20,119 nt of DNA from JABDIY01 sp041576015 (lineage in GTDB: Bacteria > Actinomycetota > Acidimicrobiia > Acidimicrobiales > SZUA-35), in contig JBFGLT010000040.1 of assembly GCA_041576015.1 (NCBI GenBank), positions 1 to 20,119 on the forward strand, in the 5' to 3' direction. Within the stretch, counting starts at the first letter, position 1, and every line of letters begins with the position of its first letter. The notes under the pieces are model-generated. The model made no database searches, was not told where the DNA came from, and worked only from the letters and a program-made list of their open reading frames with translations. This document shows positions 7,016-13,406 of this stretch, in pieces. Made by a program: the position numbers and the translations under genes.

Positions 7016-8636
7016 AGCCGGTGCTCGCCTGACTCACCAGGCTCCGGGCGATCACCTTGAGGGTGAGGGTTTCGTCGGCGCCTTCGAAGATGCTCAGCAC
7101 TCGAGCGTCGACAAAGTGCCGGGAGACGTCGTACTCCTCGGCGTAGCCCATCCCTCCGTGGATCTGCATCGCTTCTCTCGTCACCCATTCGCTGTTCTTG
7201 CAGACGAACGCCTTGATCATGCTGGCCTCCATCTTGCCTTCGCCCTTGGCCATCAGGCGACCGACCTGGTAGGCGAACTGGCGGGACGCCTGGATGATGG
7301 CGGCCATGCGGGTCAGCTTGGCGCGGGTCAGCTGGTAGTCGCTGATCGGGCGGCCGAACACGATCCGGTTCTCCGCGTACTCCTTGGCTGCCTCGTACGC
7401 CGCCTGCATCACCCCGACGGCGCGGGCGGCGGTCTGGATCCGGCCGTTCTCGAAGCCGGCCATCTGGTAGTAGAACCCGCGACCTCGGCCGGCCTCGAGG
7501 CCGATGAGGTTCTCCGCCGGGACCCACCAGTCGTCGAAGGCGATCTCGTAGGAGTGCATCCCCCGGTAGCCGATCGTGTCGATCGGACGCCCCTCCATGC
7601 GACCGCCCGCTTCCTGGGTGAGCTCGAAGCCGTGGGAGTCGGCCGGTTCTTTCTCCACGATGAGGATAGACAACCCCCGATGGCCCAGTGAACGATCGGG
7701 TTCGGTTCGCACCAGCACCATCAACAGGTCGGCGCGAGCAGCGAAGGTGCACCAGGTCTTCACGCCGGTGACGACGAAGCCCGGCTTCTGGCCGGGTCCC
7801 TCGGCCGGCGTGGCCGTCACCTTGATTCCTGCCACGTCGGATCCGTAGTCGGGCTCGGTCACGGCGATGGCGTTCAACCGCTCGCCGGTGGCCAGCCGGG
7901 GAAGCCAGGTCGTCTTCTGCTCGTCGGTGCCGCCGGCCTCGAGCGCCCGAGCCAGGATCTCGGGCCTGGTGATCAACGAACCGGCCGCACACAACGACGC
8001 CCTGCTGAGCTCCTCGGTGGCGATGATCATGCCGAAGTAGTCACCCTCGCCCCCGGCCGCGAAACCGCCGTATTCCTCGGGGATGCTCAGGCCGAACAGG
8101 CCCATCTCGGCCAGGCCCTTGATGAGGGTCTCGGGAATGTCGGCATTCTCGCGGTGAATGTGCTCGGCGATCGGGGCGACCTGTTCGTCGGCGAAACGCC
8201 GAAAGGTGTCCTGCACCAGTTCGAAGTCGGGGTCGAGGTGACGGTCACCGTCCTTGTAGGCCAATGCGCTGAGCACCTCGGGGTCGCGCCAGGTCTGGAC
8301 GAAGCTGCCGGCGCCGTCGAGGGCACCCTGCTCCACGCCCCAGATCCCCTCCCGTCCCCACACCTTGGCGGCGAGATCAGCGACCACGTCAGCCACGAAG
8401 ACACACGTCAGCTGACCTTCCACGGTTCCCTTGGCGCCGTAGTCGATCATCGAGCGTCCGGTCTCGATCGCAGCGGCGGCGTGGCCGACGTCGTAGGCGA
8501 GCACCTGGTCCTCGTCGACCGATCCCGAGCGGGCGAGGCTGGTGATGGCGGCGTCCACCACCGTCGTGGCGACGTCGAGGGCGGCCGCTGCTCCGGCGAG
8601 GTCTGGAACGGGAGGATCGCGTTGTTCGATCGGCAT
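7014..8636 (-). CDS. mcd: Acyl-CoA dehydrogenase, (2S)-methylsuccinyl-CoA dehydrogenase-like
   Basis: The 540-aa FAD enzyme is an acyl-CoA dehydrogenase with an extra N-terminal region of about 140 residues (AYDVGHAAAAIETGRSMIDYG, WGREGIWGVEQGALDGAG) before the catalytic core. That extension and total length distinguish methylsuccinyl-CoA dehydrogenase, the ethylmalonyl-CoA pathway enzyme that oxidises methylsuccinyl-CoA to mesaconyl-CoA, from ordinary dehydrogenases of about 380-400 aa. Core motifs include AVTEPDYGSDVAGI, RIVFGRPISDYQ, MQIHGGMGYAEEY and SIFEGADETL, with catalytic Glu518. Other pathway genes (ccr, ecm, mch, mcl) are not in the window, so the substrate remains inferred. ATG 8636 is preferred over TTG 8645 because TACGTT lies 7 nt upstream. 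It is transcribed divergently from mutY. Confidence 0.8.
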   Translation of the reverse strand: MPIEQRDPPVPDLAGAAAALDVATTVVDAAITSLARSGSVDEDQVLAYDVGHAAAAIETGRSMIDYGAKGTVEGQLTCVFVADVVADLAAKVWGREGIWGVEQGALDGAGSFVQTWRDPEVLSALAYKDGDRHLDPDFELVQDTFRRFADEQVAPIAEHIHRENADIPETLIKGLAEMGLFGLSIPEEYGGFAAGGEGDYFGMIIATEELSRASLCAAGSLITRPEILARALEAGGTDEQKTTWLPRLATGERLNAIAVTEPDYGSDVAGIKVTATPAEGPGQKPGFVVTGVKTWCTFAARADLLMVLVRTEPDRSLGHRGLSILIVEKEPADSHGFELTQEAGGRMEGRPIDTIGYRGMHSYEIAFDDWWVPAENLIGLEAGRGRGFYYQMAGFENGRIQTAARAVGVMQAAYEAAKEYAENRIVFGRPISDYQLTRAKLTRMAAIIQASRQFAYQVGRLMAKGEGKMEASMIKAFVCKNSEWVTREAMQIHGGMGYAEEYDVSRHFVDARVLSIFEGADETLTLKVIARSLVSQASTG

Positions 8637-8643
8637 GGCCCTC

Positions 8644-8657
8644 AACGTAGGCTACGT
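8644..8657. promoter_or_regulatory. Overlapping divergent -10 boxes and palindrome, acyl-CoA dehydrogenase / mutY
   Basis: The start codons at 8636 (-) and 8663 (+) are only 26 bp apart. The minus strand has TACGTT (8644-8649) 7 nt before its ATG; the plus strand has TAGGCT (8648-8653) 9 nt before its ATG. The boxes overlap by two bases. Together they lie in an odd palindrome, ACGTAG-G-CTACGT (8645-8657). RNA polymerase could not occupy both at once. Confidence 0.5.
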
Positions 8658-8662
8658 CGACC

Positions 8663-9562
8663 ATGACGGTCCAAAGCCGGCCACCCGCTGCCGGAGGGGT
8701 TCACTCACCGGGTCTCCACGCTGATCTGCTCGGCTGGTTCGCCGCTGCCGGGCGTGATCTTCCATGGCGGCGGACCAGGGATGCCTGGACGATCCTGGTG
8801 AGCGAGGTGATGCTCCAGCAGACCCAGGTGAGCCGGGTCGTCCAAGGCCTGCCGGCGTTTCTGGCTCGCTTCCCCTCGCCGGCGGTGTGTGCCGAGTCGT
8901 CCCCGGCCGAGGTCATCAGCGCATGGAACGGGTTGGGCTACAACCGCCGAGCCGCCAACCTACACGCCACGGCCCGGCGGATCCGTGACGATCACGGCGG
9001 AGTCGTGCCCAGGGACTTGGAGGATCTCCTCGCTCTGCCGGGGGTCGGTCCCTATACGGCGCGAGCGGTGCGGGTGTTCGCTCACGAACAGGTGGAGGCG
9101 GTCCTCGACACCAACACCGGCAGGGTGCTGGCGCGAGTCCATCACCGCCGGTTGACTCCGGCGAGAGCTCAGCGCCTCGCCGACGAGCTCGTGCTCGAGG
9201 ACCGGCCGTGGGAGTGGAACCAGGCGCTCGTCGATCTGGGGGCGCAGGTCTGCCGACCGTCGCCCCGGTGTCACGAGTGCCCGATCAGTCGCCACTGTGG
9301 ATGGTTCGCTGCCGGCCGTCCACACCCGGACCCGATCGTCGGTTCGGCCGGGGCGTCCCGGCGTCAGGCTCCTTTCGAGGGTTCCGACCGCCAGGGGCGG
9401 GGCCGGCTTCTACGCAGATTGGCCTCGGGCCCGCTTCGATACGATGCCGCCGGCTCCCTCCTGGAATGGGCGGCCGACCCGCAACGAACCCGGAGGGTGA
9501 TCGACGGTCTGATCGCCGACGGTCTGATCGCCGAGGCCAACGGTTATCTTCGACTGCCGTGA
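8663..9562 (+). CDS. mutY: A/G-specific adenine DNA glycosylase MutY
   Basis: MutY removes adenine mispaired with 8-oxoguanine or guanine. The 299-aa protein has SEVMLQQTQV with catalytic Glu48, the helix-hairpin-helix LPGVGPYTARAV (residues 125-136), VLDTNTGRV with catalytic Asp149, and a C-terminal Fe-S cluster loop with Cys197, Cys203, Cys206 and Cys212. The first cysteine interval is x5 instead of the usual x6 (C-x6-C-x2-C-x5-C). The C-terminal NUDIX-like domain is absent and replaced by a short tail with FEGSDRQGRG and a winged-helix-like end, as in short actinobacterial forms. The ATG at 8663 has no Shine-Dalgarno and a TAGGCT box 9 nt upstream. Confidence 0.9.
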   Translation: MTVQSRPPAAGGVHSPGLHADLLGWFAAAGRDLPWRRTRDAWTILVSEVMLQQTQVSRVVQGLPAFLARFPSPAVCAESSPAEVISAWNGLGYNRRAANLHATARRIRDDHGGVVPRDLEDLLALPGVGPYTARAVRVFAHEQVEAVLDTNTGRVLARVHHRRLTPARAQRLADELVLEDRPWEWNQALVDLGAQVCRPSPRCHECPISRHCGWFAAGRPHPDPIVGSAGASRRQAPFEGSDRQGRGRLLRRLASGPLRYDAAGSLLEWAADPQRTRRVIDGLIADGLIAEANGYLRLP

Positions 9563-9583
9563 ACGGCCCTACCGTGGTCGATC

Positions 9584-9655
9584 GTGACCAGGGCCCAACG
9601 TGTGCTCGGGATCCTCACCGCCCGTGGAATCCCCGGGGCGGCCTCTGTGCCCTGA
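9584..9655 (+). other. Short ORF of 23 codons with leaderless start signal
   Basis: TACCGT (9570-9575) lies 8 nt before a GTG at 9584, the same arrangement as at confirmed genes here. The frame, beginning VTRAQRVLGILTARGI, ends after 23 codons at 9655. It points into the 3' end of the selenoprotein gene on the other strand. It could be a tiny peptide, an antisense transcript start, or chance. The rest of 9563-9698 holds nothing else recognisable. Confidence 0.2.
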
Positions 9656-9698
9656 CTCGGGTCGCCCATCAACTGGCCCATCGGCCCCGGGCATCACT

Positions 9699-10211
9699 TC
9701 AGAGGGTCAACTCATCGAGGAGGCGCTCGACCGTCTCGGTGGCGATGAGGCGCATCTCGTGGTCGGTTCGATCCTGGATGGGATGGCGGACCAACACCCG
9801 CGCCGGATGGAAGCCGATCGCCTCCCCTTGGGTGTCGGCCGCCGCTTCGAAGACCTCGCTGGCGACGTACACGCTCGGTACGCCGCGTCGTTCGAGATCG
9901 GTGATGTCATGCACACTGCACGACGTGCACGAGCCTCAATCGGCGAGCGCCTCGATGACGGCGTCGCAGGACTCGGCGATCTCGTGGCGCAGGTCGACCG
10001 GGGCCGGCTTGGCGAAGGTCGGCTTGGCGAACCGGCGCACGGTGAGGCGACGGGCCTCCAGTTCGGCCTGGAGCTGATCGAGAAAGACGTCACCTCTCGG
10101 CTTGGTGATGTCGAGCAGGCCGATCACCTTGCCGTCGAGGCTCGCGTGCCGAGCGGCCGGCTGGAGTCCCTCGGCGAGTCGGCCGGCGGTCGGATCGAGT
10201 ACGGTCGTCAT
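9699..10211 (-). CDS. UGSC family selenoprotein (in-frame TGA read as selenocysteine)
   Basis: Two ORFs, ATG 10211 to TGA 9936 and GTG 9914 to TGA 9699, lie in the same frame with only nine sense codons between the internal TGA and the second. Read through, they give one 170-aa protein: LDGKVIGLLDITKPRGDVFLD at the N-terminus, FAKPTFAKPAP (62-72), ESCDAVIEALAD, then Sec92 in U-G-S-C-T-S-C-S-V-H-D, then ERRGVPSVYVASEVF. This is the pattern of the UGSC (seleno)protein family, in which the U position is Sec or Cys; its reaction is unknown to me. The Sec/Cys95/Cys98 cluster implies redox chemistry. GAAAGG lies 9 nt before the ATG and overlaps the stop of the upstream gene, so translation is probably coupled. 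No selA, selB, selC or selD is in the window. A nonsense mutation or sequencing error is the alternative, but conservation of the downstream frame argues against it. Confidence 0.8.
9907..9932 (-). promoter_or_regulatory. Candidate bacterial SECIS stem-loop
   Basis: In the mRNA, three nucleotides after the UGA, UCGUGCAC (9932-9925) pairs with GUGCAUGA (9914-9907): eight pairs with one G-U wobble. The 10-nt loop begins GU. Two further G-U pairs could narrow the loop to six. Bacterial SECIS elements lie just downstream of the UGA, inside the coding region, and usually have a G in the first two loop positions. The distance here is at the short end of the known range. Confidence 0.55.
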
Positions 10212-10224
10212 GGTCGGTGTCCTT

Positions 10225-11676
10225 TCAATGGTCGATGCTCCGGGTGACGATCTCGCTGCCCTTGGGGCCGCCGACCCAGCCGGTGAGCACGGCCGAGAAC
10301 AGGCCGGCGTCACCACCGGCATGCACGATGGGAAGCCCGCCGGGCCGGAACTTGGGGAGTGGCTCGGCGGCCACGCCGGCTGGGAGCCCCTCGTCGACGA
10401 AGGCGGCGCCTCGGACGAACTCGTCGGGAGGAACCATGAGCAAGTCGGCCAGTTCGCGCTCCAGGCGCTCGCGGTCCCACCCGGCGTCGGCGAAGACCCG
10501 ACCGTGTTCGGGTGAGACGACCAGCATGGCATCCATCCCGATCACGAGCTTTGGGTGATGAGCCGTGCGCAGCACGGCGGCGAAGCTCCTGGCCAGTGAC
10601 TCGGGTCGACGCGACAGCTGGTCGACGATGGGGGTAGGGCCCTGACCGGCGAAGAGGGTGACGGTGCTGACCCCGGGATCGAATCCCCGCGCCGTGGCGA
10701 GTGAGGAGAAGGGCGAGTCCCGCTCGCGTTCGGCGAAGCAGAACCCAAGCTTGCCAGGCGAACCCTGCATCGCCATGTCGACCTCACCGGGGACACCCCC
10801 GCCGAGGTTTCTGATGACCAGCTGGAGGGCGCGACCGATCGTCAGGTTGGCCCGGTTGCCCTGTCCGAACACGTTTCCGTCGCTGTTCATCCCGATCCGG
10901 GAGGCGATGGGGCCGTTGACGACGATCACCGGTCCGCTGAAATAGGTGGTGGCCAAGAGGCCGTGCATGTTGAACTCGTCGCTGCAGGCGGCCTCCACCG
11001 CCGCCAGCACGACCGGGAGGTACTCGGGCTTGCACCCGGCCATGACGGCGTTGATGGCGACCTGCTCCACGGTTGCGACCACGAGGTTCGGAGGAACGGA
11101 CGCGACGATGTCCCCGGGGTCCCTGTCGGTACCCTCCAGCATCGCCAGGACCCGCGCCTCGGTCGGGGGGATCACCGGGAGACCATCGGTCCAGCCTCGG
11201 TCGAAGGCAGCCTCGAACTCGTCTTCGAGCGCAGCGAACTCGACTCGCCGGGCGGTCAGCTCCAATCCGCGGAACCGGACATTCAGCTCACCGGTACGTA
11301 CCGGGTCGACCGACAGCGAGCCGCATCCCGGTCGCATCTCCGGGAGGTCGGCGCCGAGCTCGTCGACGCCTGTGAGACGGCGCCACTCCGGGCGGGACCA
11401 TCCGACAGTGCGGTCGGTCTCGTGACCGTCGCGCACGACCAGCAGGGTCGGCACGGTTTCGATGTCGTGGTGCCAGGAGAAGCTCAAGTCGGTGTCATCG
11501 ACGGGTCGGACGTCTCCGAGATCGGGGAAGCCGGGATCGTCCTGGACATAAACCGTCAGCGGCCGGCCGAGCTCGAGCAGATCACGCAGCACCGGACCGA
11601 CGAGGGCACAGGTCGGACAGTCCTGCTTCACCACTGCCACCAAACCGTCGGGAGGCATCGGGGCAGCCGGAGGCAT
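10225..11676 (-). CDS. Thioredoxin-domain fusion protein, partner of the UGSC selenoprotein
   Basis: From ATG 11676 the product is 483 aa, soluble, without signal peptide. Residues 1-110 form a thioredoxin domain: VAVVKQDCPTC with Cys20/Cys23 and a cis-proline in TVPTLLVV (Pro76). Residues from about 125 to the end form a large domain that I cannot name, with GWTDGLPVIPPT, VMAGCKPEYLPVV, FSGPVIVVNGP, GMNSDGNVFGQGNRANLTIGR and GLPIVHAGGDAGLF. Glycine-rich loops and Cys215, Cys231 and Cys313 are possible active-site elements. It is first in a two-gene operon with the selenoprotein, 13 nt apart. The likely role (inference) is the large subunit of a reductase, with the thioredoxin domain passing electrons to the Sec/Cys centre. 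The start is set by the TACCGT box 6 nt before ATG 11676. Confidence 0.75.
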   Translation of the reverse strand: MPPAAPMPPDGLVAVVKQDCPTCALVGPVLRDLLELGRPLTVYVQDDPGFPDLGDVRPVDDTDLSFSWHHDIETVPTLLVVRDGHETDRTVGWSRPEWRRLTGVDELGADLPEMRPGCGSLSVDPVRTGELNVRFRGLELTARRVEFAALEDEFEAAFDRGWTDGLPVIPPTEARVLAMLEGTDRDPGDIVASVPPNLVVATVEQVAINAVMAGCKPEYLPVVLAAVEAACSDEFNMHGLLATTYFSGPVIVVNGPIASRIGMNSDGNVFGQGNRANLTIGRALQLVIRNLGGGVPGEVDMAMQGSPGKLGFCFAERERDSPFSSLATARGFDPGVSTVTLFAGQGPTPIVDQLSRRPESLARSFAAVLRTAHHPKLVIGMDAMLVVSPEHGRVFADAGWDRERLERELADLLMVPPDEFVRGAAFVDEGLPAGVAAEPLPKFRPGGLPIVHAGGDAGLFSAVLTGWVGGPKGSEIVTRSIDH

Positions 11677-11682
11677 GGTTGA

Positions 11683-11711
11683 ACGGTAGCGAAAGGAGAG
11701 ACGGGTGTCAC
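11683..11711 (-). promoter_or_regulatory. Promoter of the UGSC redox operon
   Basis: GTGACA (11706-11711, minus strand) matches the -35 TTGACA at five of six bases, and TACCGT (11683-11688) is the -10; the spacer is exactly 17 bp. The ATG is 6 nt further, so the mRNA would be leaderless or nearly so. This is the best promoter in the window. Confidence 0.6.
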
Positions 11712-11784
11712 ACGACGGCAGCCGGGTCGACTGCAATGGGTGAGACCTTGTTCACATGACCTTTCGCCTGCCGCCGCGGTCGCC

Positions 11785-11790
11785 TACGTT
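11785..11790 (+). promoter_or_regulatory. -10 box (TACGTT) of the MBL hydrolase gene
   Basis: TACGTT would start transcription near 11797 and give a leader of about 45 nt containing the GGAGGG ribosome-binding site at 11826-11831. The -35 region is weak. Confidence 0.35.
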
Positions 11791-11841
11791 CGATTGTGCC
11801 ACCGAAGTAAGGACCACCCCAGATCGGAGGGAACCCCGAGC

Positions 11842-12687
11842 GTGCTGAGCATCTCGTTCTACGGCGTGCGCGGGTCGACGCCGTGCTCGTGTGCGGCAAC
11901 ACGGGAGATCGGTGGCAACACCGCGTGTGTGGTGGTGGAGCCCGAGGGTGAGGATCCGATCGTGCTGGATCTGGGGACCGGGGTCCGCTACTACGGGGCC
12001 AAGCTGGAGTCAGAGGGGGTAGTGGCGTTCCGGGGGACTGCCCTGGTCTCTCACCTGCACTGGGATCACGTACAGGGCATTCCGTTCTTCCGCCCGCTCC
12101 TCCATCCCGACACTCAACTCACCCTGGTCGGCCCGCCCCAGGACGGCAGCACGCTGGCCGAGGAGGTTGGCCGGTTCGTTCAACCGCCGCTGTTCCCGAT
12201 CCATCTGCACATGCTTCCGGGGACCGTCGAGTTCGTCGAGTCGGCCGTCGGCTCGGAGCTGACGATTGGATCGTGCACGATCACGTCGGCTCCCGTGCCG
12301 CATTGCGGTGTCACCAACGGCTACCGGATCCAGAACTCGATCGGTTCGCTCGCCTATGTGTCGGATCATCAACAACCGATGGATGGCTCTCACGCCGTCG
12401 CCCCCGAAGTCGTCGATCTGTGCCGTGACGTCGACGTGTTGATCCACGATGCGCAGTACTCGGCCGAGGAGTTCGAGGAACGGTTGGACTGGGGGCATTC
12501 GACACCGGCCTACGCCCTCGAGGTGGCCAAGGCCGCCGGGGCCAGGCGACTTGTTCTCTTCCACCACGATCCCGCCCATTCCGACGAGTGGGTGCGGAGG
12601 ACCGAACGAACCCTCGCTGCCGAAGCCGCCGCCCACGGCATCGAGGTGACCGCCGCCTATGAGGGTCTCACACTCGTCACCGGCTGA
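11842..12687 (+). CDS. MBL-fold metallohydrolase (PhnP/cyclic phosphodiesterase-like)
   Basis: GTG 11842 is chosen over upstream starts because GGAGGG lies 10 nt before it and the family's first strand, LSISFYGVRGSTP, begins there; the product is 281 aa. Metallo-beta-lactamase motifs are SHLHWDH (His71, His73, Asp75, His76), PHCGVTNGY (His154), YVSDHQ (Asp175), DWGHSTP (His219) and LFHHDP (His241/242), consistent with two metal ions. GVRGSTP with GGNTACV is typical of the PhnP/RNase Z-like phosphodiesterase branch, so the substrate is probably a phosphodiester or cyclic nucleotide. No phn genes are nearby, so a phosphonate role is not supported. It diverges from the selenoprotein operon. Confidence 0.8.
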   Translation: MLSISFYGVRGSTPCSCAATREIGGNTACVVVEPEGEDPIVLDLGTGVRYYGAKLESEGVVAFRGTALVSHLHWDHVQGIPFFRPLLHPDTQLTLVGPPQDGSTLAEEVGRFVQPPLFPIHLHMLPGTVEFVESAVGSELTIGSCTITSAPVPHCGVTNGYRIQNSIGSLAYVSDHQQPMDGSHAVAPEVVDLCRDVDVLIHDAQYSAEEFEERLDWGHSTPAYALEVAKAAGARRLVLFHHDPAHSDEWVRRTERTLAAEAAAHGIEVTAAYEGLTLVTG

Positions 12688-12723
12688 GTCGCCCGGCCAC
12701 GTGGTGCCGGCGCCTCCCACCAC

Positions 12724-12729
12724 TACGCT
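12724..12729 (+). promoter_or_regulatory. -10 box (TACGCT) of the flavin reductase gene
   Basis: TACGCT ends 7 nt before GTG 12737 and decides this start over an in-frame ATG at 12659 that overlaps the upstream gene. Confidence 0.4.
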
Positions 12730-12736
12730 CGCTGCT

Positions 12737-13243
12737 GTGAGTGAGAAGACCGACCATCCCGCCATCGAGCCGGCCGAATTCCGTCGAGTGCTCGGACACT
12801 TCCCGACCGGGGTTACCGTGGTGACCGCCGTCGTCGACGACGAGCCGGTCGGCGTGGCGATCGGGTCGTTCGTGTCGATCTCGCTCGATCCGCCGCTGGT
12901 CGGGTTCTTCATCGGGACCGAGAGCACCAGCGCGCCGGGGGTGCGCCAGGCAGGGGCGTTCTGCGTCAACGTGCTCGCCCGGAACCAGCTCGAGCTGTGC
13001 GGAGCGATGGCTTCCAAGGCCGACGACAAGTTCTCCGGATGGCAGTGGATCCCCTCGCCGGCGACCGGATCGCCCACATTCAGCGGCGTCCATGCCTTCG
13101 TCGACTGCGAACTGGTCGACATCGTCGAGGTGGGCGACCACGACCTGTTCGTCGGTCGGGTGCTGGCCCTCGACACGGTCGACGACGTGCCGCCGATGGT
13201 GTTCTACCGAGGTCGGTACGGATCCTTCGGTACCGGCGATTGA
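12737..13243 (+). CDS. Flavin reductase-like FMN-binding protein
   Basis: The 168-aa protein matches the flavin reductase domain of two-component monooxygenases (HpaC-like): FRRVLGHFPTGVTVVTA near the start, GVAIGSFVSISLDPPLVGFFIG for FMN binding, FCVNVLARNQLELC, and a C-terminal HDLFVGRV...PPMVFYRGRYG. It would reduce FMN with NAD(P)H and hand it to a partner oxygenase, or act as an FMN-binding oxidoreductase. No oxygenase partner is in the window unless the distant LLM-family enzyme plays that role. It lies 49 bp after the MBL gene but has its own -10 box. Confidence 0.85.
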   Translation: MSEKTDHPAIEPAEFRRVLGHFPTGVTVVTAVVDDEPVGVAIGSFVSISLDPPLVGFFIGTESTSAPGVRQAGAFCVNVLARNQLELCGAMASKADDKFSGWQWIPSPATGSPTFSGVHAFVDCELVDIVEVGDHDLFVGRVLALDTVDDVPPMVFYRGRYGSFGTGD

Positions 13244-13304
13244 CCGTCGGTGGGCCGGCCGGCAATCTGGGCGAATCCACCCGTCCACCTTTCGGATCGG
13301 GCAC

Positions 13305-13310
13305 GACAAT
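13305..13310 (+). promoter_or_regulatory. -10-like GACAAT before the leader ORF
   Basis: GACAAT is one base from TACAAT and ends 6 nt before the ATG of a 29-codon ORF (13317). It would begin a transcript running into the M50 protease gene. Confidence 0.3.
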
Positions 13311-13316
13311 GGTGAG

Positions 13317-13406
13317 ATGGGAGTCCTCGGGATCCGGTGTGGCCGGGCGTCGAGGGTGTTCGAGGTTTGTCCGTTGGTCGATTGTTTGGTGAGAGTGCTG
13401 CGATGA
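13317..13406 (+). CDS. Possible 29-aa leader peptide overlapping the M50 protease start
   Basis: ATG 13317 opens a 29-codon frame whose TGA (13404-13406) overlaps the ATG of the protease gene as ATGA, the arrangement of translational coupling. The peptide begins MGVLGIRCGRASRVF and contains three cysteines. Local DNA (13355-13403) is unusually T/G rich for this window. It may be a leader peptide or a chance frame. Confidence 0.25.
   Translation: MGVLGIRCGRASRVFEVCPLVDCLVRVLR

Noticed and set aside
6388..7992. A 534-codon minus-strand ORF
   Set aside because: It is Arg/Gly-rich without motifs and overlaps, in another frame, the well-supported acyl-CoA dehydrogenase and the thioredoxin-fold gene.
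9936..9938. The TGA as a nonsense mutation making a pseudogene
   Set aside because: The reading frame and family motif continue intact on both sides, a SECIS-like hairpin follows, and the position is the one known to be Sec in this family. A sequencing error cannot be fully excluded.
9936..10532. A 198-codon minus-strand ORF ending at the internal TGA
   Set aside because: Its first 107 residues are an out-of-frame shadow of the large-subunit gene; only the part from ATG 10211 is real, and it continues through the TGA.
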